Part shown: positions 18,012-27,083 of the stretch, in pieces | How the letters are laid out: the number at the start of each line of letters is the position of its first letter | Numbering within the stretch: the first letter of the stretch is position 1 | From: Reyranella aquatilis | GTDB taxonomy: Bacteria > Pseudomonadota > Alphaproteobacteria > Reyranellales > Reyranellaceae | NCBI RefSeq assembly: GCF_020880995.1 | Contig: NZ_JAJISD010000006.1 | Coordinates: forward strand, 248,001 to 312,000 | Direction: 5' to 3' | DNA length: 64,000 bases | Made by a program: the position numbers and the translations under genes | Notes under the pieces: generated by a model | Seen by the model: only the letters and a program-made list of their open reading frames with translations | What the model was told of the DNA's origin: nothing | Databases searched by the model: none

Positions 18012-18845
18012 ATGCGTGTTCCACTGATCTCGGCCGTGCTTCTTCCGCTCTGCTTCGCCGCGATGCCCGGGGCAGCCCAGACCTGCAAGCCGGCGATCGC
18101 CGACAGCGATCTCGTCGCGCCCGGCAAGCTTCAGATGTCGATCAACCCGACGCTGCCGCCGCAGCAGTTCGTCGACGAGAAGGGCGAATTGCAGGGGCTG
18201 AACGTCGAGTTGATGCGCGAGATCGCCAAGAAGCTGTGCATCCCGCTCGAGCTGATCCGCATGGATTTCCCGCCGATGATCCCGGCGATGCAGAGCGGCC
18301 GCTTCGACGGCGTGAATACCGGCATGTTCTGGACCGAGGAGCGCTCCAAGATCGCCTACACCGTGCCCTATGCGCAGCAGACCATCGCGCTCACCGTCAC
18401 CGCCAATTCACCGCTGAAGCTCACCGACGCGGCGTCGCTGGCCGGCCGCAAGGCGGGCGTCGAGGTCAATTCCTACCAGGAGCGCTGGCTGCGCGGCGTC
18501 GACAAGGAACAGGTCGCGAAGGGTGCCAAGCCGATCGAGATCCTCACCTTCAAGACCGCCACCGACGTGCTGGCGGCGCTGCGTGCAGGCCAGGTCGAGA
18601 CGGCAATCCTGATCGACGTGACGGCGGTCGAGATCAAGCGTCGCGGCCTGATCGAGATCACCGCAACGGGGCTCGGCAGCGCGCCGACCACGCAGATGTA
18701 TCGCAACAAGAACGTCGCGGAGAAGGTCGCGGCCGCGCTCACCGAACTCAAGAAGGAAGGCTATTACGACAAGCTGTTCGACAGGTACGGCCTCACCAAG
18801 CTGCCGGTCGAGACCTTCGTCATTCGCGGCCCCGGCCCGGCCTAG
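18012..18845 (+). CDS. Polar amino-acid-type ABC transporter substrate-binding protein
   Basis: A 277-residue periplasmic binding protein of family 3 (glutamine/polar amino acid). A signal peptide (RVPLISAVLLPLCFAAMPG, then AAQT) precedes the mature domain. LQMSINPTLPPQQFVDEKGELQGLNVELMREIAKKL is the family opening and RSKIAYTVPYAQQTIALTV is the first hinge. The ATG at 18012 has GAGG 9 nt upstream; an ATG at 18003 is possible. A permease gene follows after 18 bp. No ATPase gene is nearby, so the system must borrow one. Confidence 0.88.
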   Translation: MRVPLISAVLLPLCFAAMPGAAQTCKPAIADSDLVAPGKLQMSINPTLPPQQFVDEKGELQGLNVELMREIAKKLCIPLELIRMDFPPMIPAMQSGRFDGVNTGMFWTEERSKIAYTVPYAQQTIALTVTANSPLKLTDAASLAGRKAGVEVNSYQERWLRGVDKEQVAKGAKPIEILTFKTATDVLAALRAGQVETAILIDVTAVEIKRRGLIEITATGLGSAPTTQMYRNKNVAEKVAAALTELKKEGYYDKLFDRYGLTKLPVETFVIRGPGPA

Positions 18846-18863
18846 TCTCGGCGCGGTCGCATC

Positions 18864-19604
18864 ATGAGAGGCTTCGACGTCGGCGACTTCTACGCGGCGC
18901 TGACCAACCAGTTCCTGCTGGTCGGCGTGCTGGTGACGGCGGGCCTCACCGTGGCGGGCCTGGCGGGCGGGCTGATCCTGGGCCTTGCCATCGCGCTGAT
19001 GCGGGCGTCGCGCCACGGCACGGTCAGCCGGATCGCACAGGGCTACATCTGGTTCTTCCGCGGCACGCCGCTCCTGATCCAGATGGTGATGATCTATTCC
19101 GGCCTGCCGCAGCTCGGCATCAAGTTCGGCGTGCTCACCTCGGTGATCGTGACGCTGGTCCTGAACGAGGCGGCCTACATGGCCGAGATCATCCGCGGCG
19201 GCTTCCTCGCCATCCCCGCCGGCCAGCACGATGCCGCCAAGGCGCTCGGCCTCTCGCGCTCGCTGGCGCTGCGCAAGGTTCTGCTGCCCCAGGCCACGCG
19301 GATCATCCTGCCGGCGCTCGGCAATTCGGTGAACGGCCTGCTCAAGGCCACGTCGATCGCCTCGGTGATCTCGATGGAGGAGCTGATGCGGCGCGCCGAG
19401 ATGATCATGCAGATCAAGTTCGACGTGCTCGAAGTCTTCGCCGCCGCCGCCGTCTACTACCTCGTGCTGACGACCCTGTGGGACCGCGCCCAGCGCTGGC
19501 TCGAACGCCGCTACGATCCGACGCGGACGACGGAGACAAAGGAGAAGACGGCGGGCACCGCTGTCGTAATGCCCGCCGTGGAACAGGCCGCTCTGCCGCG
19601 CTGA
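18864..19604 (+). CDS. Polar amino-acid-type ABC transporter permease
   Basis: A 246-residue HisM/GlnP-type inner-membrane permease with about five helices. The EAA loop that contacts the ATPase reads EAAYMAEIIRGGFLAIPAGQHDAAKALGLS, followed by the typical LPQATRIILPALGNSVNGLLK. A polar C-terminal tail of about 25 residues follows the last helix. It belongs with the binding protein upstream. The next gene downstream is on the other strand, so the cluster lacks an ATPase subunit. Confidence 0.93.
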   Translation: MRGFDVGDFYAALTNQFLLVGVLVTAGLTVAGLAGGLILGLAIALMRASRHGTVSRIAQGYIWFFRGTPLLIQMVMIYSGLPQLGIKFGVLTSVIVTLVLNEAAYMAEIIRGGFLAIPAGQHDAAKALGLSRSLALRKVLLPQATRIILPALGNSVNGLLKATSIASVISMEELMRRAEMIMQIKFDVLEVFAAAAVYYLVLTTLWDRAQRWLERRYDPTRTTETKEKTAGTAVVMPAVEQAALPR

Positions 19605-19625
19605 GGGCTGCTTGCGTCGATCGGC

Positions 19626-21095
19626 TCACGCGTGCGGGTTGGCGACGAAGGGCCACTGCGTCTTGTCGGCCTTCTTGTAGGGCAGCAGCGACCAGTCCGG
19701 CACCAGCGCGCCGGGAGCCGCCACATAGACCACTTCGCTGGCGATCGGCGCATAGGCGGCATGGAAGTGCTGCATCGACTTCACGACCACGACCTTCTTG
19801 GTCGAGGGATCGACGCCGAGCTTGGTGAAGCAGTCGAGACTGTGGCACTGCGAGCGCGTGGAGTTGACGATCACCGTCACGCCCTCGATCTGCAGCGCGG
19901 CGGCATCGCCGATCGGGCTGGTGCCCTTTCGTGCGCCACCGAACTGGATGAACACGTTCTTCTCGAGCTTCAGCACCCTGGCGCGCGCATCAACCGGTGG
20001 ACCCGACTGCGGGCCGAGCTTGCCGCCCAGGCGGATGTCGAGTTCGGCACCTTCGCCCACCTCGAAGGCGAGCTTCACCGCGCCGGGATCCCAGAACATG
20101 GCGATCGCCGCGTCCTTCACCTTGCCGTCGAGCAGGGCCTGCAGGATGAAGGTCGAGTCCGAAGCGGCACCGCCGCCGGCATTGTCCGACACGTCGGCCA
20201 GCACCATGGGCTTGGGCAGGTTGTGCGAGCTGACGCGCGCCATGGCGGCCTCCAGCGTCACATAGGGCGGCTGGGTGGCTTCGCGCATGGCAAAGAATTC
20301 CATGCCCAGCTCCTTGGCGAGCTTTTCGGCCTTGGGCTTGTCGCCGTCGGTGATGGCGATGATGCGGCTGCTCATCTCCCTGATGTCCGACCATGGGAAT
20401 CCGTGGGCGACGGAGAGCGAGAGCACGCCGTCCTTGCCTTCCATCGCCATCAGCTTGTCGACGAAGCCGCGCATCGGCTGGCGCGTCGTGTGGAATACGC
20501 CGATCATGCGGCAGTCCCAGGTGGCCATCACCGGCTTCGTGCGGCCCTCGATGGCGCCTTCCATGACGTTGAACAGGTCGTCGGCACGGTCCGACACGTC
20601 GACGTGGGGATACTCCTTGAACAGGACCAGCGCCGTGGCATCGCGCATCGTGCCTTCGCCGATATTGCAATGCAGGTCGAGCTCGGCGCCCACCGGAACG
20701 TCCGGCCCGACGACCTTGCGCACATGGGCGAGCAGGTCGCTCTCGCAGTCGTCGTAGCCCTCGGCCACCATGGCGCCGTGCATCGACAGGAACACCGCAT
20801 CGACCGGCATCGCCGCCTTCAGGTCGGCAATGATCTCGTCGCGGAACGCCTCGTAGACCTTCTTCACGGTCTTGCCGGCCGGCTGGGCGAAGGCGCAGAG
20901 GCTCTCGACCACCTGCCAGCCCTTGGCCTCGGAGCGCTTGCGCCAGACGTCGAGCGGCGCCCCGAACATCGGCACCTTGTCGCCGTAGCTGCCCTTGCGG
21001 AACAGGCAGGTCTCCTCGAACAGGCCGTGCCCGGTCGGGATGGAGGCAAAGGTATTGGTCTCCGTGCCAAGGCACGCCGTGAAGATCTTTTTCAT
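19626..21095 (-). CDS. M81 family metallopeptidase (MlrC-like)
   Basis: A 489-residue member of the M81 family, named after MlrC, which completes breakdown of microcystin peptides in sphingomonads and probably uses zinc. The opening KKIFTACLGTETNTFASIPT is diagnostic, with FLSMHGAMVAEGYDDCESD, GAELDLHCNIGEGTM, GVFHTTRQPMRGFVD and the glycine-rich DVSDNAGGGAASDSTFIL further on. The start at 21095 matches the conserved N-terminus; an upstream ATG at 21140 adds 15 residues without homology. Family members occur widely in bacteria that do not degrade microcystin, often near dipeptide ABC transporters, so a general peptide role is more likely. Confidence 0.9.
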   Translation of the reverse strand: MKKIFTACLGTETNTFASIPTGHGLFEETCLFRKGSYGDKVPMFGAPLDVWRKRSEAKGWQVVESLCAFAQPAGKTVKKVYEAFRDEIIADLKAAMPVDAVFLSMHGAMVAEGYDDCESDLLAHVRKVVGPDVPVGAELDLHCNIGEGTMRDATALVLFKEYPHVDVSDRADDLFNVMEGAIEGRTKPVMATWDCRMIGVFHTTRQPMRGFVDKLMAMEGKDGVLSLSVAHGFPWSDIREMSSRIIAITDGDKPKAEKLAKELGMEFFAMREATQPPYVTLEAAMARVSSHNLPKPMVLADVSDNAGGGAASDSTFILQALLDGKVKDAAIAMFWDPGAVKLAFEVGEGAELDIRLGGKLGPQSGPPVDARARVLKLEKNVFIQFGGARKGTSPIGDAAALQIEGVTVIVNSTRSQCHSLDCFTKLGVDPSTKKVVVVKSMQHFHAAYAPIASEVVYVAAPGALVPDWSLLPYKKADKTQWPFVANPHA

Positions 21096-21190
21096 CTCGA
21101 TGTCCGACACTCTGCGGTGAATGAAACGCCCAAAAGCCAAGTCTAGTGGCGCACCGCGTCACGGCAAGCACGGGCTTCGTCGAAGGCGGA

Positions 21191-22642
21191 TCATTCGATG
21201 TCGGTCGCGGCGATCACGTCCGCGACCAGCCGCGCCACGGTTGCCATGTCGTTGTCATGACTGTGCGAGATGCCGAAGCGCGCGACGACCAGGCGGCGCG
21301 ACGGCACGACGATGACGTACTGGCCGAACGCACCACGGGCCATGAACGAATCGGTGGGCAGGCCGAGACGGGTGCGATGGCGCGCCCCGGTGCTGTCGCC
21401 GCGATTGGTCCAGAAGCCCGCGGCGTACCCGAACCTTTCGCTGCCCGGTGTCGGGGCTGCCGAATAGTCGACCCAGCCCTCGGGCAGCAGGCGCGTGCCG
21501 CCGACCATGCCATCGTCGAGATAGAGCATGCCGAAGCGCGCCCAGTCGCGGGCCGGCGCCAGCATGTGGCTCGATCCGACGGGCGTGCCGACCGCGTCGA
21601 ATTCGAGGGTGACGTTCGTCATGCCGAGCCGGTCGAACAGTTCGCGGCGCGCAAAGGCGAGCGTTGCCGCGGCATTGCCGCCCGCCCCATTGCTCGCCCC
21701 ATTGCTCGCCCCATTGCTCGCCTTGTCGCGCACCAGGCGCGACAGGAGCAGCGTGTTGCCGTTCGCGTAGGCCCAGCTCGTGCCCGGCGCGGCCTTCAGC
21801 CGGGCGCGCTCGGCGAAGCCCGCCATGTCGCGCTCGTCGAACAGCATCTGCGAGGAGGGATCGATCAGGTCGCTGGGACCCGCGGTCAGCGAATTGCCGA
21901 GATCGAGGCCGCTGGTCATGCGCAGCAGGTTGTCGACCGAGATGGCGTGGCGCGGGTCGTTCGGATCGGACCAGGCCGCGACCGGCGCGGGTCCATGGAG
22001 GCTCAGTCTGCCCTGGCGCACCAGGATGCCGGTCAGGGCGTTCATCACCGACTTGGTGGCCGACCAGCCGATCAGCGGCGTGTCGATCCCGACACCCGGC
22101 GCATAGCGCTCGGCGACGATGCGCCCGTCGCGCACGACCACGATGGCCTTGGTCCGGCGATGCGGCGGCGCCGAGGTCTCCTCGAAGGCGCGGTCGAGCG
22201 CCACCTTCAGGGCGGGTGTCGCCGGCTCGACCAGCGCGGGGCCAGCGATCGGCGGCAGAAGAGGGGCAGCCGGCGGCGTCCGCTCGATCGCTTCCGCCGC
22301 GGGCAGCGGATCATGCAGCACCAGGCAGCCCAGCGGACCGCGATAGGCGGCCCGGCTTTCGGCCATGCCGGCCAGCGTGACCGTGACCTCGCCGCGGTCG
22401 CGGTCGATGCGATGGCTGAGCAGAGGGTCGATCGGCCTCGTCGTGGGCGCGACAGCCTCGCGGTAGAAGGCCTGCGGATCGAGGCCCGAGACGAAGGTGG
22501 CCGAGCACATCTGGTGGCTGACGAAGCCGGTTGCCACCCCGGCCATCCGGCCCGGATCGAAGCGGCCGCAGCCCGCCAGGGACAGCAGGGCGATGCCTGC
22601 CAGCGGCAGCAGGACGACGGGGGGCAAGGGGGAACGGCGCAT
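21191..22642 (-). CDS. Lipoprotein serine hydrolase (beta-lactamase/6-aminohexanoate hydrolase family)
   Basis: A 483-residue serine beta-lactamase-fold hydrolase. Residues 1-25 are a lipoprotein signal with lipobox LAGC (Cys25). An N-terminal region of about 110 residues precedes the catalytic domain: SxxK motif SATK with Ser194 and Lys197, and YxN motif YAN with Tyr292. The C-terminal part contains the FGQYVIVVPSRRLVVARFG strand typical of class C-like and NylB-type hydrolases. A small three-copy NGAS/NGAG repeat interrupts the domain near residues 310-321. It is likely exported and membrane-tethered, acting on an amide or ester; antibiotic hydrolysis is not implied. Confidence 0.88.
   Translation of the reverse strand: MRRSPLPPVVLLPLAGIALLSLAGCGRFDPGRMAGVATGFVSHQMCSATFVSGLDPQAFYREAVAPTTRPIDPLLSHRIDRDRGEVTVTLAGMAESRAAYRGPLGCLVLHDPLPAAEAIERTPPAAPLLPPIAGPALVEPATPALKVALDRAFEETSAPPHRRTKAIVVVRDGRIVAERYAPGVGIDTPLIGWSATKSVMNALTGILVRQGRLSLHGPAPVAAWSDPNDPRHAISVDNLLRMTSGLDLGNSLTAGPSDLIDPSSQMLFDERDMAGFAERARLKAAPGTSWAYANGNTLLLSRLVRDKASNGASNGASNGAGGNAAATLAFARRELFDRLGMTNVTLEFDAVGTPVGSSHMLAPARDWARFGMLYLDDGMVGGTRLLPEGWVDYSAAPTPGSERFGYAAGFWTNRGDSTGARHRTRLGLPTDSFMARGAFGQYVIVVPSRRLVVARFGISHSHDNDMATVARLVADVIAATDIE
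21689..21722. repeat. 12-bp tandem repeat inside the serine hydrolase gene
   Basis: ATTGCTCGCCCC is repeated 2.8 times without a mismatch. It is in frame (four codons) and encodes the NGAS/NGAG run on the minus strand, in a loop just after the YAN motif. Copy-number change by slippage would add or remove four residues without a frameshift. Confidence 0.85.
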
Positions 22643-22685
22643 GGATCTCTCCCGGGGTGTGATGGCCGGGCGTCGCCCGGACCTG

Positions 22686-23894
22686 TCAGGACCCTAGGGA
22701 GGCGGGCGAATCCTTCGCGCCGAATCCGAACGGCGGCTGGCCGATTCCGGAATCGGCCACTGTTTGTTGCGATTTCCCGCCGTGCAGGCGGCGATAGTCG
22801 GTGGGTGTCAGGCCGGTTTCGGCCTTGAACGCCCGGTTGAACGGCCCCAGGGAGCTGAAGCCGGCGTCGAGGGCGATGGTCAGGACCGCCACCTCGGCCT
22901 GGCCGGGGTCGGCGAGGGCCGCCTTCACCTCGGCGATGCGGTAGTGGTTCAGGAAGCTGTTGAAGTTGCGGTAGCCCAGCCCCTGGTTGATCAGGCGCCG
23001 CAGCCGATGCTCCGGCAGGCCGAGCTTCTGACCCAGGGCCGCGATGGTGAGGCCGTCCTGCCGATAGGTTCGCTCGACCGTCATGGCGTGTTCCAGCGAC
23101 GCAAGCAGACCCCCATCGACCGGCTCGGCCTGCGGTGGCTCCCCGCTCCGGGCGGCTGAAGGCGTCGCCTCCGGGACGCGCGCGGGTTCCGCCGGTCGAT
23201 CGGCCGCCGGGATGCCGACGAACAGCGACCGGGCTGCGCCGGGCCGCAGGAGGGACCAAGCGACGCTGGCCGCAATTGCAAGCAGGGCGACGGCGGCCAC
23301 CAGGCTGGCGCGCTCCGGGGCGGCGCGCACCGCACCGAAGAGCTGCGAGAGTGCCATCAGGCCGATGTAGGCGGACGAGCCGACGACGACGAACAGCCGC
23401 AGCCGCCGGCGGCCCTCGACCAGATCCGCCTGCCAGGTGGACAGGGTCCTGGCGACCGCGAGGACGGCGAAGGCGAACGACGACAGCGTGAGGCCGATGC
23501 CCAGCGCGTGTCCGAACGCGGAGTCGCGCGGGCCTGCGAGGAAGCATTCGGCAAGGCCGGCGCCGACGAGCAGCAGCCAGAGGCCGGCGTGCCAGGGGCG
23601 CAGGCGGAAGCCGTCGTCGAACAGCGACGAGGCGAAGAGCCAGAAGACGGTGTTGTTGCCGGCCGAGAGGGCCAGCGCCGGAAACGCCCACCAGCCGCCG
23701 AAGGCCTGGAAGCCGGCAGCCGAAGAAAGCGCGTAGGTGGCGGTCCCGAGTGCGAACAGCGCACCCAGGCGCGCCGACAGTATTCCACCGAAATCGCGCA
23801 GCAGCGTGCCGGCGATCAGCAGCACGAGTGCGATCGTGCCGCCGCGCAGCATCCAGTCGAGGGAGAGGAGGAGCGTGTCGTTCACGGCGATCAA
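22686..23894 (-). CDS. AraC-family regulator with N-terminal membrane domain
   Basis: A 402-residue protein with about seven hydrophobic segments in the first 220 residues and a cytoplasmic AraC/XylS helix-turn-helix domain at about 275-380. The DNA-binding part includes LTIAALGQKLGLPEHRLRRLI (first HTH), YRNFNSFLNHYRIAEVK and ALDAGFSSLGPFNRAFKAETG (second HTH and signature). A Pro/Ala-rich linker joins the two. Membrane-bound AraC proteins are known but uncommon; the input signal is unknown. It lies 43 bp upstream of the serine hydrolase gene in the same direction and may control it. Confidence 0.88.
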   Translation of the reverse strand: MIAVNDTLLLSLDWMLRGGTIALVLLIAGTLLRDFGGILSARLGALFALGTATYALSSAAGFQAFGGWWAFPALALSAGNNTVFWLFASSLFDDGFRLRPWHAGLWLLLVGAGLAECFLAGPRDSAFGHALGIGLTLSSFAFAVLAVARTLSTWQADLVEGRRRLRLFVVVGSSAYIGLMALSQLFGAVRAAPERASLVAAVALLAIAASVAWSLLRPGAARSLFVGIPAADRPAEPARVPEATPSAARSGEPPQAEPVDGGLLASLEHAMTVERTYRQDGLTIAALGQKLGLPEHRLRRLINQGLGYRNFNSFLNHYRIAEVKAALADPGQAEVAVLTIALDAGFSSLGPFNRAFKAETGLTPTDYRRLHGGKSQQTVADSGIGQPPFGFGAKDSPASLGS

Positions 23895-23924
23895 GGGGGC
23901 TCGGTCTGCAAGCGTCGGCCTGGA

Positions 23925-25553
23925 TCACGCCGCCAGCGCGCGATCCATCAGCGCCGTCTCGCTGCCGCCGAGATCGGCGGCACCGAACTGCGCGTAAGGC
24001 GAGCCTCCCAGACGCGTTTCGGCGTAGAGCGCGGCAAAGGGCGAGCAGGCTTCGACCAGCGCCGCCACGGCGGCGAGCTTGGCCAGGCTCTCGCAGACGA
24101 AGCGGGCGCGGCGCTCGGCCTCGCCGGACTTCAATGTCCGTTCCAGCGCCTGCGCCAGCGGGCCGGCCCTGAAGGCAGGGTCGGCGGTGCGCACGAGGCG
24201 CGAGAGTGTGTCGGTCGCGGCTTCGGGATGGCGGCCGGCGGCGCGCAGCACGTCGAGCGCCATGACATTGCCGGAGCCTTCCCAGATGGCGTTGAGCGGC
24301 GATTCGCGGAAGTAGCGCGCCATCGGCAGGTCCTCGGTGTAGCCATTGCCGCCCAGGCACTCGAGCGCTTCGGTGACGAGTTGCGGCGTGCTCTTGCAGA
24401 CGAGGAACTTCACCGCCGGCGTCAGCAGCCGCGCATAGGCCGCCTCGCGCGGATCGTGCGCCGCATGTTCGGCGGCGCGTACGAGACGGAAGACCAGGGC
24501 CACCTGCGCCTCGAGCTCCAGCGCCATGTCGGCGGCGACCGCGCGCATGGCGGGCTGGTCGGCCAGCCGCCGCTGGAAGACCGAGCGATTGCGGATGTGA
24601 TGCAGCGCCTGGCTGAGCGCGATGCGCGACTGGCCGGCCGAGGCGATGGCGCAATCGAGGCGCGTCAGGTTCACCATCTCGATGATGGTGCGAATTCCCG
24701 CACCCTCGGGGCCGACCCGCTCGGCCCAGGCGCCATGGAACTCGACCTCGGAGGAGGCATTCGACTTGTTGCCGAGCTTGTCCTTCAGCCGCTGGAAGCG
24801 GATGGCGTTCTGCGAGCCATCGGGGCGGTGGCGCGGCATCAGGTAACAGGTGAGGCCGCCTTCCGCCTGGGCGAGCACGAGGAAGGCGTCACACATCGGC
24901 GCCGACATGAACCATTTGTGCCCGCTGATCTCGGCATGGTCGCCGTGCGTCGTCGCATTGGTGATGTTGGCGCGCACATCGGTGCCGCCCTGGCGTTCGG
25001 TCATGCCCATGCCCAGGGTCACGCCGTTCTTCTCCCACCACGGCAGCGGCCGGGGGTCGTAGATGCGCGTCTGGATCTTCGGCAGCCACCGGTCGAGCAG
25101 CGCCGGCTCGGAACGCAGCGCGCCCACGCAGGCATGGGTCATGGTGATCGGGCACATGTGCCCGCTCTCGGCTTGCGTCGCGAGATAGAGGCGCACGGCG
25201 CGCGCCGACATCGGCGCCGGCCTGTCGCTGCCATCATGCGCCGAGGCATGGATGCCGTGGCCAATGCTCTTCTGCATCAGCGCGTGGTAGGCGGGGTGGA
25301 ATTCTACACGGTCGAGGCGGTTGCCCTTGCCGTCCATGGTGCGCAGCCGGGGCGGGTTCTCGTTGGCCAGCCGCCCGAGATCGAGCGTGTCGGCCGCGCC
25401 GTAATCCTTTCCGCAGGCCGACAGGGCGGCGAGGTCGAGGCCCGCGCGGCCCGCGGCGTCCGCCAGCGGCCGGTCGGCCGACAAGAGATCGACGTCGCCG
25501 AAGGCCGGCGACTGGTTGAACGAGGCGTCTTCGAGGTAGCCGGACATGCTCAT
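23925..25553 (-). CDS. AidB-like acyl-CoA dehydrogenase family protein
   Basis: A 542-residue flavoprotein of the acyl-CoA dehydrogenase superfamily, close in length to E. coli AidB (541). FAD-site motifs are LGMGMTERQGGTDVRAN and SGHKWFMSAPMCDAFLVLAQ; the AidB-like C-terminal stretch is ECLGGNGYTEDLPMARYFRE followed by SPLNAIWEGSGN. In E. coli AidB is induced by alkylation damage and binds DNA, but many homologues probably act on branched or unusual acyl-CoAs. The start at 25553 (MSMSGYL) fits the family N-terminus. The same frame stays open a further 1.2 kb upstream, antisense to purB, which I treat as non-coding. Confidence 0.9.
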   Translation of the reverse strand: MSMSGYLEDASFNQSPAFGDVDLLSADRPLADAAGRAGLDLAALSACGKDYGAADTLDLGRLANENPPRLRTMDGKGNRLDRVEFHPAYHALMQKSIGHGIHASAHDGSDRPAPMSARAVRLYLATQAESGHMCPITMTHACVGALRSEPALLDRWLPKIQTRIYDPRPLPWWEKNGVTLGMGMTERQGGTDVRANITNATTHGDHAEISGHKWFMSAPMCDAFLVLAQAEGGLTCYLMPRHRPDGSQNAIRFQRLKDKLGNKSNASSEVEFHGAWAERVGPEGAGIRTIIEMVNLTRLDCAIASAGQSRIALSQALHHIRNRSVFQRRLADQPAMRAVAADMALELEAQVALVFRLVRAAEHAAHDPREAAYARLLTPAVKFLVCKSTPQLVTEALECLGGNGYTEDLPMARYFRESPLNAIWEGSGNVMALDVLRAAGRHPEAATDTLSRLVRTADPAFRAGPLAQALERTLKSGEAERRARFVCESLAKLAAVAALVEACSPFAALYAETRLGGSPYAQFGAADLGGSETALMDRALAA

Positions 25554-25622
25554 CGGGCCAGTCTGAACCGGCGCTCCCGGGGAGGGCAAGCAGCCGGCCG
25601 CGGGCTGTGCTATGTGGCCGGC

Positions 25623-27032
25623 ATGCAGCTCGATTCCCTTACCGCCGTCAGCTCCGTCGACGGCCGCTATCGCACCACCTCCGAGGCGCTGGCCGGCTAT
25701 TTCAGCGAGTATGCGCTCATGAAGGCGCGCGTGGTCGTGGAGTGCGAATATCTCGCCGCCCTGTCGGAGACCAAGGGCGTCGGCATGCGCGCGCTCACCG
25801 AGGCCGAAACCGAGATGCTGAAGGCACTGCCCGACATCTCGGTCGAGGACGCGCGCATCATCCGCAAGTTCGAGCGCGAGGGCCATGCCGGAATCCCCGC
25901 TACCAACCACGACGTCAAGGCGGTCGAGTACTTCATCAAGCTGAAGCTCAAGGGATCGAGCCTGGCCGACGTTCTGGAATGGGTGCATTTCGCGCTCACC
26001 TCCGAGGATGTGAACAGCACCGCCCATGCGCTCTGCCTGCGCGGGGCGGTCGAGGCGGTGATGCTGCCGACGCTCGCGAAGGTCGCGAAGGAGATCGAGG
26101 GCCTCGCCCGCCGGCATGCCGACACCGCCATGCTGGCGCGTACGCACGGCCAGAGCGCCACGCCGACGACCTTCGGCAAGGAGATGAACGTCTTCGCGAC
26201 GCGTCTTGCCCGGCAGGTCGCCTATCTTGGCCGCAACCCCGTGCTGGTGAAGTGGGGCGGCCCCACGGCCAACTACAACGCCCAGATGGTGGCGCTGCCG
26301 CAGGTCGACTGGCTGGCGTTCGCGCATGCCTTCGTGGAGCGCCTGAACCGGCCGGGCGCGGGCGGCGAGCACGCCGTGCGCCTCGCGCTCAACGAGGTGA
26401 CGACCCAGATCGAGCCGCACGACACGTTCGCCGAAATGTTCGATGCGCTTCGCCGCATCAACACGATCCTGATCGACCTGTCGCAGGACATGTGGCGCTA
26501 CATCTCGGACGGCTGGGTGACGCAGAAGCCGAAGGAAGGCGAGATCGGCTCGTCGGCCATGCCGCACAAGGTCAATCCGATCGACTTCGAGAATGCCGAG
26601 GGCAATTTCGGCGTCGCCAATGCGCTGTTCGAGCATCTCTCGCGCAAGCTGCCGATCTCGCGCCTGCAGCGCGATCTTTCGGACTCGACGGTCGCCCGCA
26701 CCTTCGGCACCGCCTTCGCGCATGCGCTGATCGGCTATGGCGCGCTGCTGCGCGGCTTCGGCAAGGTGAGCGTCAACGAAGCGGCCCTGCAGGAGGCGTT
26801 GATGGCGCATCCTGAAGTGCTGGCCGAGGCGATCCAGACGATGCTGCGCGTGGCCGAGGTCGAGATGCCCTACGAGAAGCTGAAGGCGCTGACGCGCGGC
26901 CGCCAGGTCACGCTGCAGGATTTCGCGACCTTCATCGACGGGCTCGAAGTGGCTCCCGATCTGAAGGCGCGGCTTCGCGCGCTCCGGCCGGAAACCTATA
27001 CCGGCATGGCAGGCATGCTCGCGAAGAAATAG
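25623..27032 (+). CDS. purB: Adenylosuccinate lyase
   Basis: A 469-residue homotetrameric lyase that removes fumarate from SAICAR and adenylosuccinate in purine synthesis. The N-terminus LDSLTAVSSVDGRY is that of the E. coli-type enzyme. The fumarase-superfamily signature GSSAMPHKVNPIDFENAEGN contains the mobile catalytic Ser, and THGQSATPTTFGKEM holds a catalytic His region. The frame is open for 2.1 kb upstream, antisense to the dehydrogenase and AraC genes, but the conserved start is at 25623. It ends before a strong palindrome shared with the convergent ABC operon. Confidence 0.97.
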   Translation: MQLDSLTAVSSVDGRYRTTSEALAGYFSEYALMKARVVVECEYLAALSETKGVGMRALTEAETEMLKALPDISVEDARIIRKFEREGHAGIPATNHDVKAVEYFIKLKLKGSSLADVLEWVHFALTSEDVNSTAHALCLRGAVEAVMLPTLAKVAKEIEGLARRHADTAMLARTHGQSATPTTFGKEMNVFATRLARQVAYLGRNPVLVKWGGPTANYNAQMVALPQVDWLAFAHAFVERLNRPGAGGEHAVRLALNEVTTQIEPHDTFAEMFDALRRINTILIDLSQDMWRYISDGWVTQKPKEGEIGSSAMPHKVNPIDFENAEGNFGVANALFEHLSRKLPISRLQRDLSDSTVARTFGTAFAHALIGYGALLRGFGKVSVNEAALQEALMAHPEVLAEAIQTMLRVAEVEMPYEKLKALTRGRQVTLQDFATFIDGLEVAPDLKARLRALRPETYTGMAGMLAKK

Positions 27033-27041
27033 ACCGCGTCA

Positions 27042-27076
27042 CGCCGCTCCCTCCCGCGCCGCGGGAAGGAGCGGCG
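27042..27076. terminator. Strong palindrome between convergent purB and ABC operon
   Basis: CGCCGCTCCCTCCCGCG (27042-27058) pairs with CGCGGGAAGGAGCGGCG (27060-27076) with one mismatch in 17, giving a nearly uninterrupted hairpin. No clear T-run follows on either strand. Position between two stop codons of convergent genes supports a bidirectional termination role. Confidence 0.6.
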
Positions 27077-27083
27077 GAGAGGA

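Noticed and set aside
23508-25622. Open plus-strand extension upstream of purB
   Set aside because: It runs antisense to the AidB-like and AraC genes, has shadow-type composition, and purB homology starts at 25623.
25554-26810. Open minus-strand extension upstream of the AidB-like gene
   Set aside because: It lies antisense to purB and the AidB-like N-terminus is complete at 25553.
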